Shown: piece after piece, positions 47,436 to 56,346 of the stretch
How positions within the stretch are numbered: the stretch's first letter is position 1
Layout: each line of letters begins with the position of its first letter
Source: Cellulomonas chitinilytica
GTDB lineage: Bacteria; Actinomycetota; Actinomycetes; Actinomycetales; Cellulomonadaceae
Assembly (NCBI RefSeq): GCF_016862675.1
Contig: NZ_BONK01000005.1
Location: 1 to 64,000, forward strand
Length of the DNA: 64,000 nt
Direction of reading: 5' to 3'
Notes under the pieces: generated by a model
Told to the model about the DNA's origin: nothing
The model's input: the letters and a program-made list of their open reading frames with translations, nothing else
The model's database searches: none
Program-made: the position numbers and the translations under genes

Positions 47436-48137
47436 ATGAACCCCGCCGTGCACGACCCGCCGCGGCCGGGACGAGCCGCACCGCTGCCGCCCGACGAGCG
47501 CCGCCGGGCGATCCTGCGAGCCGTCGCCCCCGTGATCCTCGAGCGCGGCATCTCCGCGACCACCCGCGAGCTCGCCGAGGCCGCCGGGGTCGCCGAGGGG
47601 ACGCTGTTCCGCGTCTTCGACGACAAGGCCACCCTCATGCGTGCGGCCGTGTTCGCCGCGCTCGACCCCGCGGCGGCGGTGCCCGACATCGAGGCGATCG
47701 ACGGCTCGCTCCCGCTGCGGGAGCGCCTCGTCCGGCTCGCCACGATCGGCTTCTCGCGCGTCGACGAGATGATGCGCTGGATGGGCCTGCTGCACGAGGT
47801 CAGCCGCGCGCTGCCCGAGCGGGCCGAGGCCGAGGCCGAGCGCGGCCGGCGCGAGTGGGCCTACAACCAGGAGGCAGGGACCGCCGCCGTCACGGCCGCG
47901 GTCGTCGACCTCCTGGCCCCCGACGCCGCGTCGTTCCGGTTGCCGCTCCTGCGTGTGGCCGACATGTTCGACGTGGTCCTCGTGGGCTCCGCGATGCAGC
48001 GCAGCGCACCCGCCGTCCGGGGGCGCCCCCGGCCCCACCGTGATCCCGAGGAGCTCGTCGACCTCCTCCTGCACGGCGTCCTCGCCGACACCACCAGCCC
48101 CGACCCTCGTCACCTCGCCCCCGAGAGGACCTCCTGA
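47436..48137 (+). CDS. TetR family transcriptional regulator
   Basis: 233 residues. The N-terminal helix-turn-helix reads RRRAILRAVAPVILERGISATTRELAEAAGVAEGTLFRVFDDKATLMRAAV, a clear TetR pattern. The ligand domain is helical and unassigned. The stop overlaps the first exporter gene (TGATG), and a perfect palindrome lies in its promoter, so it should repress its own operon until an exported compound binds. Confidence 0.93.
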   Translation: MNPAVHDPPRPGRAAPLPPDERRRAILRAVAPVILERGISATTRELAEAAGVAEGTLFRVFDDKATLMRAAVFAALDPAAAVPDIEAIDGSLPLRERLVRLATIGFSRVDEMMRWMGLLHEVSRALPERAEAEAERGRREWAYNQEAGTAAVTAAVVDLLAPDAASFRLPLLRVADMFDVVLVGSAMQRSAPAVRGRPRPHRDPEELVDLLLHGVLADTTSPDPRHLAPERTS

Positions 48138-49873
48138 TGCTCCTGCGACTGCTCCGAGAGCACCTGCGGCCGTACCGCGGCGCGGTCACCGCCGTCGTCG
48201 TGCTGCAGGTCGTCCAGGTGACCGCGACCCTGTTCCTGCCCAGCCTCAACGCCCGGATCATCGACGACGGCGTCGCGAAGGGCGACACCGAGACGATCCT
48301 GCGCATCGGCGGCGTGATGCTCGGGGTCAGCCTCGTGCAGGTCGTCGCCGCGATCATCGCCGTCTACTACGGTGCCCGCGCCTCGATGGCGTTCGGCCGG
48401 GACGTGCGGGGTCGCCTGTTCGGCACCGTGCAGACGTTCTCGGCGCAGGAGGTCGGCCGGTTCGGCGCGCCGACGCTCATCACGCGCACGACGAACGACG
48501 TCCAGCAGGTGCAGATGGTCACGATGCTGACGTTCACGCTCATGATCCAGGCGCCGATCCTGCTCGTCGGCGGCGTCGTCATGGCCCTGCGGGAGGACGT
48601 CGTGCTGTCGTCCGTCCTGCTCGTGTCCGTGCCCGTGCTCGGCCTCGTCATCGGGTTCGTCGTCTCGCGGATGGTGCCGTACTTCCGGTCCATGCAGAAG
48701 CGCATCGACGCGATCAACCGGGTGCTGCGCGAGCAGATCGCCGGCGTCCGGGTCGTGCGGGCGTTCGTCCGGGAGCAGCGCGAGTCCCGGCGGTTCGCCG
48801 ACGCCAACGGGCAGCTGTTCGAGGCGTCGCTGCGGACCGGTCAGCTCATGGCGCTGATGTTCCCGGCCGTCATGCTCGTCCTCAACCTCACGAGCACCGC
48901 CGTGCTGTGGTTCGGCGGGCACCGGGTCGACGCGGGCGACATGCAGATCGGCGCGCTCACGGCGTTCCTCAGCTACATCGCCTACATCCTCATGGGCGTG
49001 ATGATGAGCACGATGATGTTCGTCATGGTCCCGCGGGCCGTCGTGTCCGCGGACCGCATCGGCGAGGTCGTCACCACCACCACGACCGTCCTGCCGCCGC
49101 TGCAGCCGTCGCCGCTGCGCGGTGAGCTGCCCGGCCACTTGGAACTGCGCGGCGTCGAGTTCGGGTACCCGGGGGCGGAGGAGGCGGTGCTGCACGGCAT
49201 CGACCTCGTCGCGGAGCCGGGCAGGACGACCGCGATCATCGGCTCCACCGGGTCCGGCAAGTCCACCCTGCTCAACCTCGTGCCGCGGCTCTACGACGTC
49301 ACCGGCGGCCAGGTGCTGCTCGACGGCGTGGACGTCCGCGACCTCGACCCCGAGGTGCTGTGGTCGCAGATCGGTCTCGTGCCGCAGAAGCCCTACCTGT
49401 TCGCCGGCACCATCCGGTCGAACCTCGAGTACGGGCGGCCGGGCGCGAGCGACGACGAGCTGTGGCACGCGCTCGAGGTCGCGCAGGCGCGGACGTTCGT
49501 CGAGGAGCTCGCCGAGGGCCTCGACGCGCCGATCACGCAGGGCGGCACCAACGTGTCGGGCGGTCAGCGGCAACGGCTCGCGATCGCGCGGGCGCTCATC
49601 AGACGGCCGCACGTGTACCTGTTCGACGACTCGTTCTCCGCGCTCGACTACGCCACCGACGCCGCGCTGCGGCGGGCGCTCGTGCCGGAGACCCGGGACG
49701 CGACGGTGCTCGTCGTCGCGCAACGGGTCGCGACGATCCGCCACGCGGACCGCATCGTCGTGCTCGACGAGGGCCGCGTCGTCGGCGTCGGGACGCACCA
49801 CGAGCTGCTCGAGGAGTCGGAGACCTACCGCGAGATCGTCTACTCGCAGGTGAGCGTGGAGGAGGCGGCATGA
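48137..49873 (+). CDS. Heterodimeric ABC exporter subunit with degenerate ATP site
   Basis: 578 residues: six-helix membrane domain (1-~320) and one ATPase domain. Walker A GSTGSGKST, signature [15 protein letters not shown]. Walker B ends LFDDSFSALD, with Asp where the catalytic Glu normally is, and the switch His is Gln (VVAQRVATI). These changes define the degenerate-site subunit of heterodimeric exporters. Partner is the next gene, joined by an ATGA overlap. It probably exports a drug or lipid; controlled by the TetR gene upstream. Confidence 0.93.
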   Translation: MLLRLLREHLRPYRGAVTAVVVLQVVQVTATLFLPSLNARIIDDGVAKGDTETILRIGGVMLGVSLVQVVAAIIAVYYGARASMAFGRDVRGRLFGTVQTFSAQEVGRFGAPTLITRTTNDVQQVQMVTMLTFTLMIQAPILLVGGVVMALREDVVLSSVLLVSVPVLGLVIGFVVSRMVPYFRSMQKRIDAINRVLREQIAGVRVVRAFVREQRESRRFADANGQLFEASLRTGQLMALMFPAVMLVLNLTSTAVLWFGGHRVDAGDMQIGALTAFLSYIAYILMGVMMSTMMFVMVPRAVVSADRIGEVVTTTTTVLPPLQPSPLRGELPGHLELRGVEFGYPGAEEAVLHGIDLVAEPGRTTAIIGSTGSGKSTLLNLVPRLYDVTGGQVLLDGVDVRDLDPEVLWSQIGLVPQKPYLFAGTIRSNLEYGRPGASDDELWHALEVAQARTFVEELAEGLDAPITQGGTNVSGGQRQRLAIARALIRRPHVYLFDDSFSALDYATDAALRRALVPETRDATVLVVAQRVATIRHADRIVVLDEGRVVGVGTHHELLEESETYREIVYSQVSVEEAA

Positions 49874-51903
49874 GCGCGCAGCGACCCGCGGCCCCGGCGG
49901 GCGGACCCGCCGCTGCACCCGGCGGAGCAGCACCCGGCGGCGCGGGAGTCCCGCGGCCCGGCGCCCCCGGCGGCCGACCCCGCGGGCCCGGCGCCTGGAT
50001 GGCCGGAGCGGGCATGCCCGGTGAGAAGTCGATGGACTTCCGCGGCTCGGGTGCCCGGTTCCTGCGGCACCTGCGGCCCGAGCGCTGGGCCCTCGTCGCG
50101 GTCCTCGTGTTCGGCGTCGCGTCGGTCGTGCTCGCCGTCATCGGACCCAAGCTGCTCGGCAACGCGACGAACGTCATCTTCGACGGCATCGTCGGCAAGC
50201 AGCTGCCGGCAGGGATCACGAAGGACCAGGCGATCGCCGGGCTGCGCGCCGACGGTCAGGACCAGTTCGCCGACATGCTCGCGGGGATGAACGTCGTCCC
50301 CGGCCAGGGCATCGACTTCGACCAGCTGCGCCGCATCCTGCTCGTCGTCGTGGTCATCTACCTCGGCTCGTTCGTGTTCGGGTGGCTACAGGGCCGGATC
50401 ACCGCCGGCGTCGTGCAGCGGACCGTCTACCGGCTGCGCGAGCAGGTCGAGTCGAAGCTGTCGCGGCTGCCGCTGAAGTACGTCGACGGCCAGCCCCGCG
50501 GCGAGCTGCTCAGCCGCGTGACCAACGACATCGACAACGTGTCGCAGTCGCTGCAGCAGACGCTGTCGCAGCTCATCACGTCCGTGCTGACCGTGGTCGG
50601 CGTGCTCGGGATGATGTTCTGGATCTCGCCGCTGCTCGCCGTGATCGCCCTCGTGACGGTGCCGCTGTCGGTCTGGATCGCGGCGGTCATCGCGAAGCGG
50701 TCCCGCCCGCAGTTCATCCAGCAGTGGGCGGTGACCGGCCAGCTCAACGCGCACATCGAGGAGATGTACACGGGGCACTCGCTGGTCACCGTGTTCGGCC
50801 GGCAGCAGGAGGCCGCGCAGACCTTCACCGACCGCAACGAGAAGCTGTACGACGCGAGCTTCAAGGCGCAGTTCATCTCCGGCACGATCCAGCCGGCGCT
50901 CGGGTTCGTCTCGAACGTCAACTACCTGATCGTCGCCGTCGTCGGCGGCCTGCGGGTCGCGTCCGGGACGATGTCGCTGGGCGACGTGCAGGCGTTCATC
51001 CAGTACTCGCGCCAGTTCAGCCAGCCGATCAACCAGATCGCGTCCATGGCCAACCTGCTGCAGTCGGGCATCGCGTCGGCGGAGCGCGTGTTCGAGCTCC
51101 TCGACGCCCCAGAGCAGGACCCCGACCCTGTCGACGCGGCACACCCCGACGAGGTGCGCGGACGTGTCGCGTTCGAGCACGTGGCGTTCAGCTACTCGCC
51201 CGACGTGCCGCTCATCGAGGACCTCTCGCTCGACGCCGAGCCCGGTCAGACGATCGCCATCGTCGGGCCGACCGGCGCCGGCAAGACGACGCTCGTGAAC
51301 CTGCTCATGCGGTTCTACGAGGTCGACGCGGGGCGGATCACGCTCGACGGCACCGACACCCGGGAGATGACCCGCGACGCGCTGCGCTCCCAGATGGGCA
51401 TGGTGCTGCAGGACACGTGGCTGTTCGGCGGCACGATCGCGGAGAACATCGCGTACGGCGTCGACTCCGCCACGCAGGAGGAGATCGTCGCGGCCGCCGA
51501 GGCGACCCACGTCGACCGGTTCGTGCGGACCCTGCCCGACGGGTACGACACGGTCATCGACGACGAGGGCGCGAACGTCTCGGCGGGGGAGAAGCAGCTG
51601 CTCACCATCGCGCGGGCGTTCCTCGCGGACCCGGCGATCCTCATCCTCGACGAGGCGACGTCGTCCGTGGACACCCGCACCGAGGTGCTCGTCCAGCAGG
51701 CCATGAACGCGCTGCGGGCGGGCCGGACGTCGTTCGTCATCGCGCACCGCCTGTCGACCATCCGGGACGCCGACGTGATCCTCGTGATGGAGCACGGCGC
51801 GATCGTCGAGCAGGGCTCCCACGAGGTGCTGCTGGCGGCCGACGGCGCGTACGCGCGGCTGTACGCGAGCCAGTTCGCGGCGGCGGTCTCGCCGGTGGAC
51901 TGA
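49870..51903 (+). CDS. Heterodimeric ABC exporter subunit with canonical ATP site
   Basis: 677 residues. A ~55-residue Pro/Gly/Ala-rich head precedes the membrane domain. Walker A GPTGAGKTT, Walker B LILDEATSSVD with catalytic Glu, switch His in FVIAHRLSTIRDAD. Its signature is NVSAGEKQLLTIARA rather than SGGQ, so the degenerate site is formed by this signature and the partner's Walker motifs. An insertion of ~50 residues after the first helix (GKQLPAGITKDQAIAGLRAD) probably lies outside the cell. Ends before a strong hairpin. Confidence 0.93.
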   Translation: MSAQRPAAPAGGPAAAPGGAAPGGAGVPRPGAPGGRPRGPGAWMAGAGMPGEKSMDFRGSGARFLRHLRPERWALVAVLVFGVASVVLAVIGPKLLGNATNVIFDGIVGKQLPAGITKDQAIAGLRADGQDQFADMLAGMNVVPGQGIDFDQLRRILLVVVVIYLGSFVFGWLQGRITAGVVQRTVYRLREQVESKLSRLPLKYVDGQPRGELLSRVTNDIDNVSQSLQQTLSQLITSVLTVVGVLGMMFWISPLLAVIALVTVPLSVWIAAVIAKRSRPQFIQQWAVTGQLNAHIEEMYTGHSLVTVFGRQQEAAQTFTDRNEKLYDASFKAQFISGTIQPALGFVSNVNYLIVAVVGGLRVASGTMSLGDVQAFIQYSRQFSQPINQIASMANLLQSGIASAERVFELLDAPEQDPDPVDAAHPDEVRGRVAFEHVAFSYSPDVPLIEDLSLDAEPGQTIAIVGPTGAGKTTLVNLLMRFYEVDAGRITLDGTDTREMTRDALRSQMGMVLQDTWLFGGTIAENIAYGVDSATQEEIVAAAEATHVDRFVRTLPDGYDTVIDDEGANVSAGEKQLLTIARAFLADPAILILDEATSSVDTRTEVLVQQAMNALRAGRTSFVIAHRLSTIRDADVILVMEHGAIVEQGSHEVLLAADGAYARLYASQFAAAVSPVD

Positions 51904-51912
51904 GGCGCCGGA

Positions 51913-51971
51913 CCGGCCGGCGCCGCCCCGACTCACCCGGGACCTCGGGCTGCCGGGGCGGCGCCGGCCGG
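51913..51971 (+). terminator. Terminator hairpin of the ABC exporter operon
   Basis: A perfect 18-bp stem (51913-51930 against 51954-51971) with a 23-base loop. The right arm ends only four bases before the -10 box of the MFS gene, so it also covers that promoter's -35 region. Confidence 0.85.
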
Positions 51972-51975
51972 CACG

Positions 51976-51981
51976 TAGTCT
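51976..51981 (+). promoter_or_regulatory. -10 box of the MFS gene, leaderless
   Basis: TAGTCT, 6 bases before the ATG at 51988. Confidence 0.6.
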
Positions 51982-51987
51982 GCGCGC

Positions 51988-53259
51988 ATGGCTCCACCCA
52001 CCCCGCGCCTGCGCCGTGACCGGCTGACGGTCACCCTGTACGGCAGCTTCATCGTGTGGGGCTGGCTGCTCTACAGCTTCAACCCGAGCGTGCCGCTGCT
52101 CGCCGACGACCTCGGGATCAGCAGCGCCCAGGCGGGGCTGCACGGGACGGCGATGGCGCTCGGCGGGATCGTCGCCGCGTTCGTCGCGCCGTGGCTCGTG
52201 CGCAGCCGCGGGCGACGGGCAGCCCTCGTGTCGTCGTGCCTGCTCATCGCGGTGAGCGTCGTCGCGATGCTCGGGGCCGCGGGCCTCGCGTGGAGCCTGA
52301 CCGCGATGCTGTTCCTGTCCCTCGGCGGGAACGTCGCCATCGCGGCGGCCCAGCCCGGCCTCGTCGCGCACCACGGACCTGCCGCGTCGGCAGCCGTGAC
52401 GGAGGCGAACGGTGTGGGCGCGAGCGTCGGGCTCGTCGGCCCGCTCGCGGTGGGCGCTGCCGTCGCGCTGGGTTGGGGGTGGCGGCCCGCGGTCGCCGTG
52501 ACCGCGGTGCTCGCGGTGGCGAGCGCGCTGCTGTACGCGCGGCTGCCCGTCGGCGGTGCCATGACGCCGCCGCGTGCGCGGGGCCCGGAGGCCGACGAGG
52601 TCGTCGCCCTCGTCGTGGACCTCCCGGTCGCCGCGCCCGTGCCGCCGCCGCGTCGCCGGGCACGTGTCCCGGCGTGGTGCTTCCTCGCGGCCCTCGTCGC
52701 GGGTGTCGCCCTCGAGTTCGCCACGACGTACTGGTCCACCGACCTCGTCCGCGAGCAGACGGGGGCCGGCGCGGGGATCGCGGCGGCCACGACGGCCGGG
52801 CTCGTGCTCGGCATGGCGGTGATCCGGTTCGTCGTCGGACCGGTGTCGCTGCGCGTGTCGCCCGCCCTGCTGCTCGCCGGCTCGTTCCTGGTCTCGATCC
52901 TCGGCTGGGCGGTGCTGTGGACCGCGACCTCGCCCGGTGTCGCGATCGCGGGGCTCGTCGTCGCGGGCCTCGGGTACGGCGCGCAGTACCCGCTGTCGAT
53001 CTCGCTCCTGCTCGCCACCGCCCCGGGCTCCGGCGACCGGGCGCAAGGACGGGCGACGTTCGCCGGGAGCGTCGCGGTCGGTGTCGCGCCGTTCGCGCTG
53101 GGGGCGCTCGCCGACGCGGTCGGTGCGCACCAGGCGTTCCTCGTCGTCCCGGTGATCGCCGTGCTCGGGGCGCTCGCCGCCGCTGCGGGTGGCCGGCTCC
53201 AACGTGCGGACCGGGCGGCCGAGGCCGACGTCACACCGGTGCCGGACCGCGTTCGATAA
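51988..53259 (+). CDS. MFS transporter
   Basis: 423 residues with 12 predicted helices. The A-motif region after helix 2 reads APWLVRSRGRRAALV. The central loop near residue 200 is basic (RRRARVPAWC). Closest in style to cyanate/sugar-efflux-type MFS proteins, but the substrate is not determinable. The stop lies inside the palindrome before the xylanase gene, 57 bases upstream of it. The two may act together on xylo-oligosaccharides, by inference only. Confidence 0.88.
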   Translation: MAPPTPRLRRDRLTVTLYGSFIVWGWLLYSFNPSVPLLADDLGISSAQAGLHGTAMALGGIVAAFVAPWLVRSRGRRAALVSSCLLIAVSVVAMLGAAGLAWSLTAMLFLSLGGNVAIAAAQPGLVAHHGPAASAAVTEANGVGASVGLVGPLAVGAAVALGWGWRPAVAVTAVLAVASALLYARLPVGGAMTPPRARGPEADEVVALVVDLPVAAPVPPPRRRARVPAWCFLAALVAGVALEFATTYWSTDLVREQTGAGAGIAAATTAGLVLGMAVIRFVVGPVSLRVSPALLLAGSFLVSILGWAVLWTATSPGVAIAGLVVAGLGYGAQYPLSISLLLATAPGSGDRAQGRATFAGSVAVGVAPFALGALADAVGAHQAFLVVPVIAVLGALAAAAGGRLQRADRAAEADVTPVPDRVR

Positions 53260-53268
53260 CGATATCGA
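53253..53268 (+). promoter_or_regulatory. Palindrome upstream of the xylanase, candidate operator
   Basis: TCGATA-ACGA-TATCGA, a 6-bp inverted repeat with a 4-base spacer, 49 bases before the xylanase ATG and overlapping the MFS stop. It does not match the CebR-type site (TGGGAGCGCTCCCA). Confidence 0.5.
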
Positions 53269-53316
53269 CGTCTGGCAGGGTGTGCGTCGACGACGACGCA
53301 TCGACAAGGAGACGGC

Positions 53317-54576
53317 ATGCACCACCACCTGGACCACGCCCCGAGCGGCGCGGCCGACCCGACCCTGCGGCACCGCGTCGCGGACGTCACCCTCACCGTG
53401 CTCGGACCGGACGGGCGGCCGCTCGCGGACACGCCCGTCGTCGTCGAGCAGCGTCGTCACGCGTTCCTGTTCGGGTGCACCGGGTTCGAGCTGATCGACC
53501 TCGCGAACGGCTCGTCGGACCCGGCCACCGAGTCGCTCGCCGACCTCTGGCTCGGCCTGTTCGACGCCGCGACGCTGCCGTTCTACTGGGGGCGGTTCGA
53601 GCCCGTCCGCGGCCGGCCCGACACGGCACGCATCAAGGCGACCGCGCAGTGGTTCGCCGACCGGGGCGTGCGGGTCAAGGGCCACCCCCTCGTGTGGCAC
53701 ACCGTCCAGCCGCAGTGGCTCCTCGAGCTCTCCCTGGACGAGATCGAGAAGGTGCAGCGCGACCGGATCCACCGTGACGTCCGGGACTTCGCCGGCCTCA
53801 TCGACACGTGGGACGCCATCAACGAGGTCGTGATCATGCCCGTCTTCGACAAGGAGGACAACGGGCTGACGCGGCTCGCCTGGGACCGGGGACGCGTCGA
53901 GGTGATCCGGCTCGCGTTCGAGTCGGCCCGCGAGACGAACCCCGGCGCCACCCTGCTGCTCAACGACTTCGACATGTCGACCGCGTACGAGTGCCTCGTC
54001 GAGGCCGTGCTCGAGGCCGGCATCCAGGTCGACGTGCTCGGCCTGCAGAGCCACATGCACCAGGGCTACTGGGGCGAGGAGAAGACCCTGCGGATCCTCG
54101 AGCGGTTCTCCCGGTTCGGCCTGCCGATCCACTTCACGGAGTCGACGCTGCTCTCGGGCGAGCTCATGCCGCCGGAGATCGAGGACCTCAACGACCACCA
54201 GGTCGACTCCTGGCCGTCGACGCCCGAGGGGGAGGAGCGGCAGGCCGACGAGATCGTGCGGCACTACCGCACCCTCATGTCGCACCCGTCCGTGCACGGG
54301 TCCACCTACTGGGGGCTGCCCGACACCGGTGCGTGGCTCAACGCCCCGGCGGGCCTCGTCCGGCCCGACGGGACGCCCAAGCCCGCCTACCACGCGCTGC
54401 GCCGGCTCGTGCGCGAGGAGTGGTGGCTCGCCCCGACCACGCTCGTGACGGACGCCGACGGCCACGTGCCGGTGTCCGGGTTCCTCGGGGACTACGCGGT
54501 GACCGCCGACGGCCGGTCGGCGACGTTCGCGTTGACGACCCCCGGTGCCGGGACGGTGGCCGCCCGGCTAGCCTGA
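53317..54576 (+). CDS. GH10 endo-xylanase without signal peptide
   Basis: 419 residues; AAGGAGA lies before the ATG. GH10 landmarks: FYWGRFEPVRG, HPLVWHTVQPQWL, acid/base E170 in WDAINE, LLLNDFD, QSHMHQGYWG, and nucleophile E275 in IHFTES. The N-terminus (MHHHLDHAPSGAADP, then a short beta segment) has no signal sequence or binding module. So it is probably an intracellular enzyme acting on imported xylo-oligosaccharides. The N-terminal ~45 residues and the C-terminal ~60 residues add beta-strand domains around the barrel. The stop overlaps the lgt -10 box. Confidence 0.92.
   Translation: MHHHLDHAPSGAADPTLRHRVADVTLTVLGPDGRPLADTPVVVEQRRHAFLFGCTGFELIDLANGSSDPATESLADLWLGLFDAATLPFYWGRFEPVRGRPDTARIKATAQWFADRGVRVKGHPLVWHTVQPQWLLELSLDEIEKVQRDRIHRDVRDFAGLIDTWDAINEVVIMPVFDKEDNGLTRLAWDRGRVEVIRLAFESARETNPGATLLLNDFDMSTAYECLVEAVLEAGIQVDVLGLQSHMHQGYWGEEKTLRILERFSRFGLPIHFTESTLLSGELMPPEIEDLNDHQVDSWPSTPEGEERQADEIVRHYRTLMSHPSVHGSTYWGLPDTGAWLNAPAGLVRPDGTPKPAYHALRRLVREEWWLAPTTLVTDADGHVPVSGFLGDYAVTADGRSATFALTTPGAGTVAARLA
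54569..54574 (+). promoter_or_regulatory. lgt -10 box, leaderless
   Basis: TAGCCT, 8 bases before the GTG at 54583; its last base is the first base of the xylanase stop. Confidence 0.55.
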
Positions 54577-54582
54577 CGGGTC

Positions 54583-55449
54583 GTGGTCATCGCCGCGATC
54601 CCGAGCCCGTCGCAGGGCGTCTGGCACCTCGGACCCCTGCCGGTCCGCGGGTACGCCCTCTCGATCCTCCTCGGCATCGTCGTCGCCGTCTGGATCGCCC
54701 GGCGGCGCTGGGCGAGCCGCGGCGGCGACCCGGACACCGTGCTCGACATCGTGTTCTGGGCGGTGCCGTTCGGCATCGTCGGAGCCCGGCTGTACCACCT
54801 GGTCACGTCGCCCGACGAGTACTTCGGCCCCGGCGGGCACCCGTGGCGGGCGCTCGCCGTCTGGGAGGGCGGGCTCGGGGTCTGGGGCGCGATCTCGCTC
54901 GGCGCGGTCGGCGCCTGGATCGGTGCGCGCAGGGCCGGCGTGCGGCTCCCGCCGTTCGCCGACGCCGCCGCCCCGGCCTGGCTCGTCGCGCAGGCGATCG
55001 GACGCCTCGGCAACTGGTTCAACCAGGAGGTCTACGGCGCACCCACCACCCTGCCGTGGGGGCTGCGGATCGACGACGCGCACCTACCCGCCGGGGTCGC
55101 GTCCGGGACGCTGTTCCACCCCACGTTCCTCTACGAGATGGTGTGGACGCTCGGGGGTGCCGCCCTCGTGGTCTGGGCCGACGGGCGGTTCCGGCTCGGT
55201 CACGGCCGGGCGTTCTGGCTCGCCGTCATGGTCTACACCAGCGGCCGCCTCTGGATCGAGCTGCTCCGCATCGACCCGGCGCACCACGTGCTCGGGCTGC
55301 GCCTCAACGTCTGGACCTCGATCGTGGTGCTGACCGGCGCCCTCGTGGCGTTCGTCGTGACCGGACGCTTGCACCCCGGACGCGAGTCGACGCTCCTGCG
55401 CGACCCACCGGCGGCCGGCGTGGTGTCGCCGGCCGCGCACGAGGGGTGA
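54583..55449 (+). CDS. lgt: Prolipoprotein diacylglyceryl transferase
   Basis: 288 residues, seven membrane helices. It transfers diacylglycerol to the lipobox Cys of prolipoproteins. Lgt signature GRLGNWFNQEVYG starts at residue 140, with the YALSILLG and GGLGVWGAI blocks and R-containing loops. It is shorter than mycobacterial Lgt because it lacks their long C-terminal extension. Confidence 0.94.
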   Translation: MVIAAIPSPSQGVWHLGPLPVRGYALSILLGIVVAVWIARRRWASRGGDPDTVLDIVFWAVPFGIVGARLYHLVTSPDEYFGPGGHPWRALAVWEGGLGVWGAISLGAVGAWIGARRAGVRLPPFADAAAPAWLVAQAIGRLGNWFNQEVYGAPTTLPWGLRIDDAHLPAGVASGTLFHPTFLYEMVWTLGGAALVVWADGRFRLGHGRAFWLAVMVYTSGRLWIELLRIDPAHHVLGLRLNVWTSIVVLTGALVAFVVTGRLHPGRESTLLRDPPAAGVVSPAAHEG

Positions 55450-55471
55450 GCCCGGCTGGGAGGATGGGCGC

Positions 55472-56320
55472 GTGCCACGCCCCGACCTGCAGCCCGTCAC
55501 CGACCCGTCCGACGAGCGGCTCGCCGACTACGTCTCGCTGACCGACGTCGCCCTGCGGTCCAAGCACGAACCCGCGAAGGGCCTGTACATCGCGGAGAGC
55601 TCGACCGTGCTCGGTCGGGCGCTCGCCGCCGGGCACCGGCCCCGGTCGGTGCTGCTCGCGCCACGGTGGGTGCCCGACCTCGAACGGATGCTGGCGTCCC
55701 TGCCGCCCGACGACCTCACCGTGCCCGTGTACGTCGCCGACGAACCCGTCCTCGAGGCGATCACCGGGTTCCACGTGCACCGGGGCGCGCTCGCGGCGAT
55801 GCACCGGCCGGCGCTGGCCCCGGTCGAGACCGTCCTGCAGGCAGCCCGTGGGGGAGCCGGTGCGCGTCGGGTGGCCGTGCTCGAGGACGTGGTCGACCAC
55901 ACCAACGTCGGGGCCGCCTTCCGCTCGGCGGCCGCGCTCGGCGTCGACGCGGTCCTCGTCACACCCCGCTGCGCCGACCCGCTGTACCGACGGTCCGTCC
56001 GCGTGTCGATGGGCACCGTGTTCCAGGTGCCGTGGACCCGCATCGACCCGTGGCCCGACGGCATCGCGCTCCTGCGCGACGCCGGGTTCGTCACGGCCGC
56101 CCTCGCGCTGTCGGACGACTCGATCACGCTCGACGCCCTCGTCGCCGACCCGCCCGAACGGCTCGCGATGGTGCTCGGGGCCGAGGGGCACGGGCTCAAG
56201 CCGCACACCGTCGCCGAGTCCGACCTCGTGGTGCGCATCCCCATGGCCGGTGGGGTCGACTCGCTCAACGTCGCGGCCGCCGCGGCGGTGGCGTTCTGGG
56301 CGACGCGGGTGCCCGCCTGA
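55472..56320 (+). CDS. SpoU/TrmH family RNA 2'-O-methyltransferase
   Basis: 282 residues, GTG start. An N-terminal substrate-binding domain of ~100 residues precedes the SPOUT knot domain, with motif 1 EDVVDHTNVGAAFRSAAALG, motif 2 VLGAEGHGLKP and motif 3 IPMAGGVDSLNVAAAAAVAFW. Target rRNA or tRNA site unknown. GGGAGGA just upstream can serve as ribosome site or as a weak -10. Confidence 0.92.
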   Translation: MPRPDLQPVTDPSDERLADYVSLTDVALRSKHEPAKGLYIAESSTVLGRALAAGHRPRSVLLAPRWVPDLERMLASLPPDDLTVPVYVADEPVLEAITGFHVHRGALAAMHRPALAPVETVLQAARGGAGARRVAVLEDVVDHTNVGAAFRSAAALGVDAVLVTPRCADPLYRRSVRVSMGTVFQVPWTRIDPWPDGIALLRDAGFVTAALALSDDSITLDALVADPPERLAMVLGAEGHGLKPHTVAESDLVVRIPMAGGVDSLNVAAAAAVAFWATRVPA

Positions 56321-56346
56321 CCGCAGCACCGGTCGCCGCGACCCAC

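Noticed and set aside
50386..54465. Antisense open frame of 1359 codons
   Set aside because: Shadow of the ABC exporter, MFS and xylanase genes. Its composition is Arg/Asp/His-rich and it has no family motif; long antisense frames are expected at this GC content.
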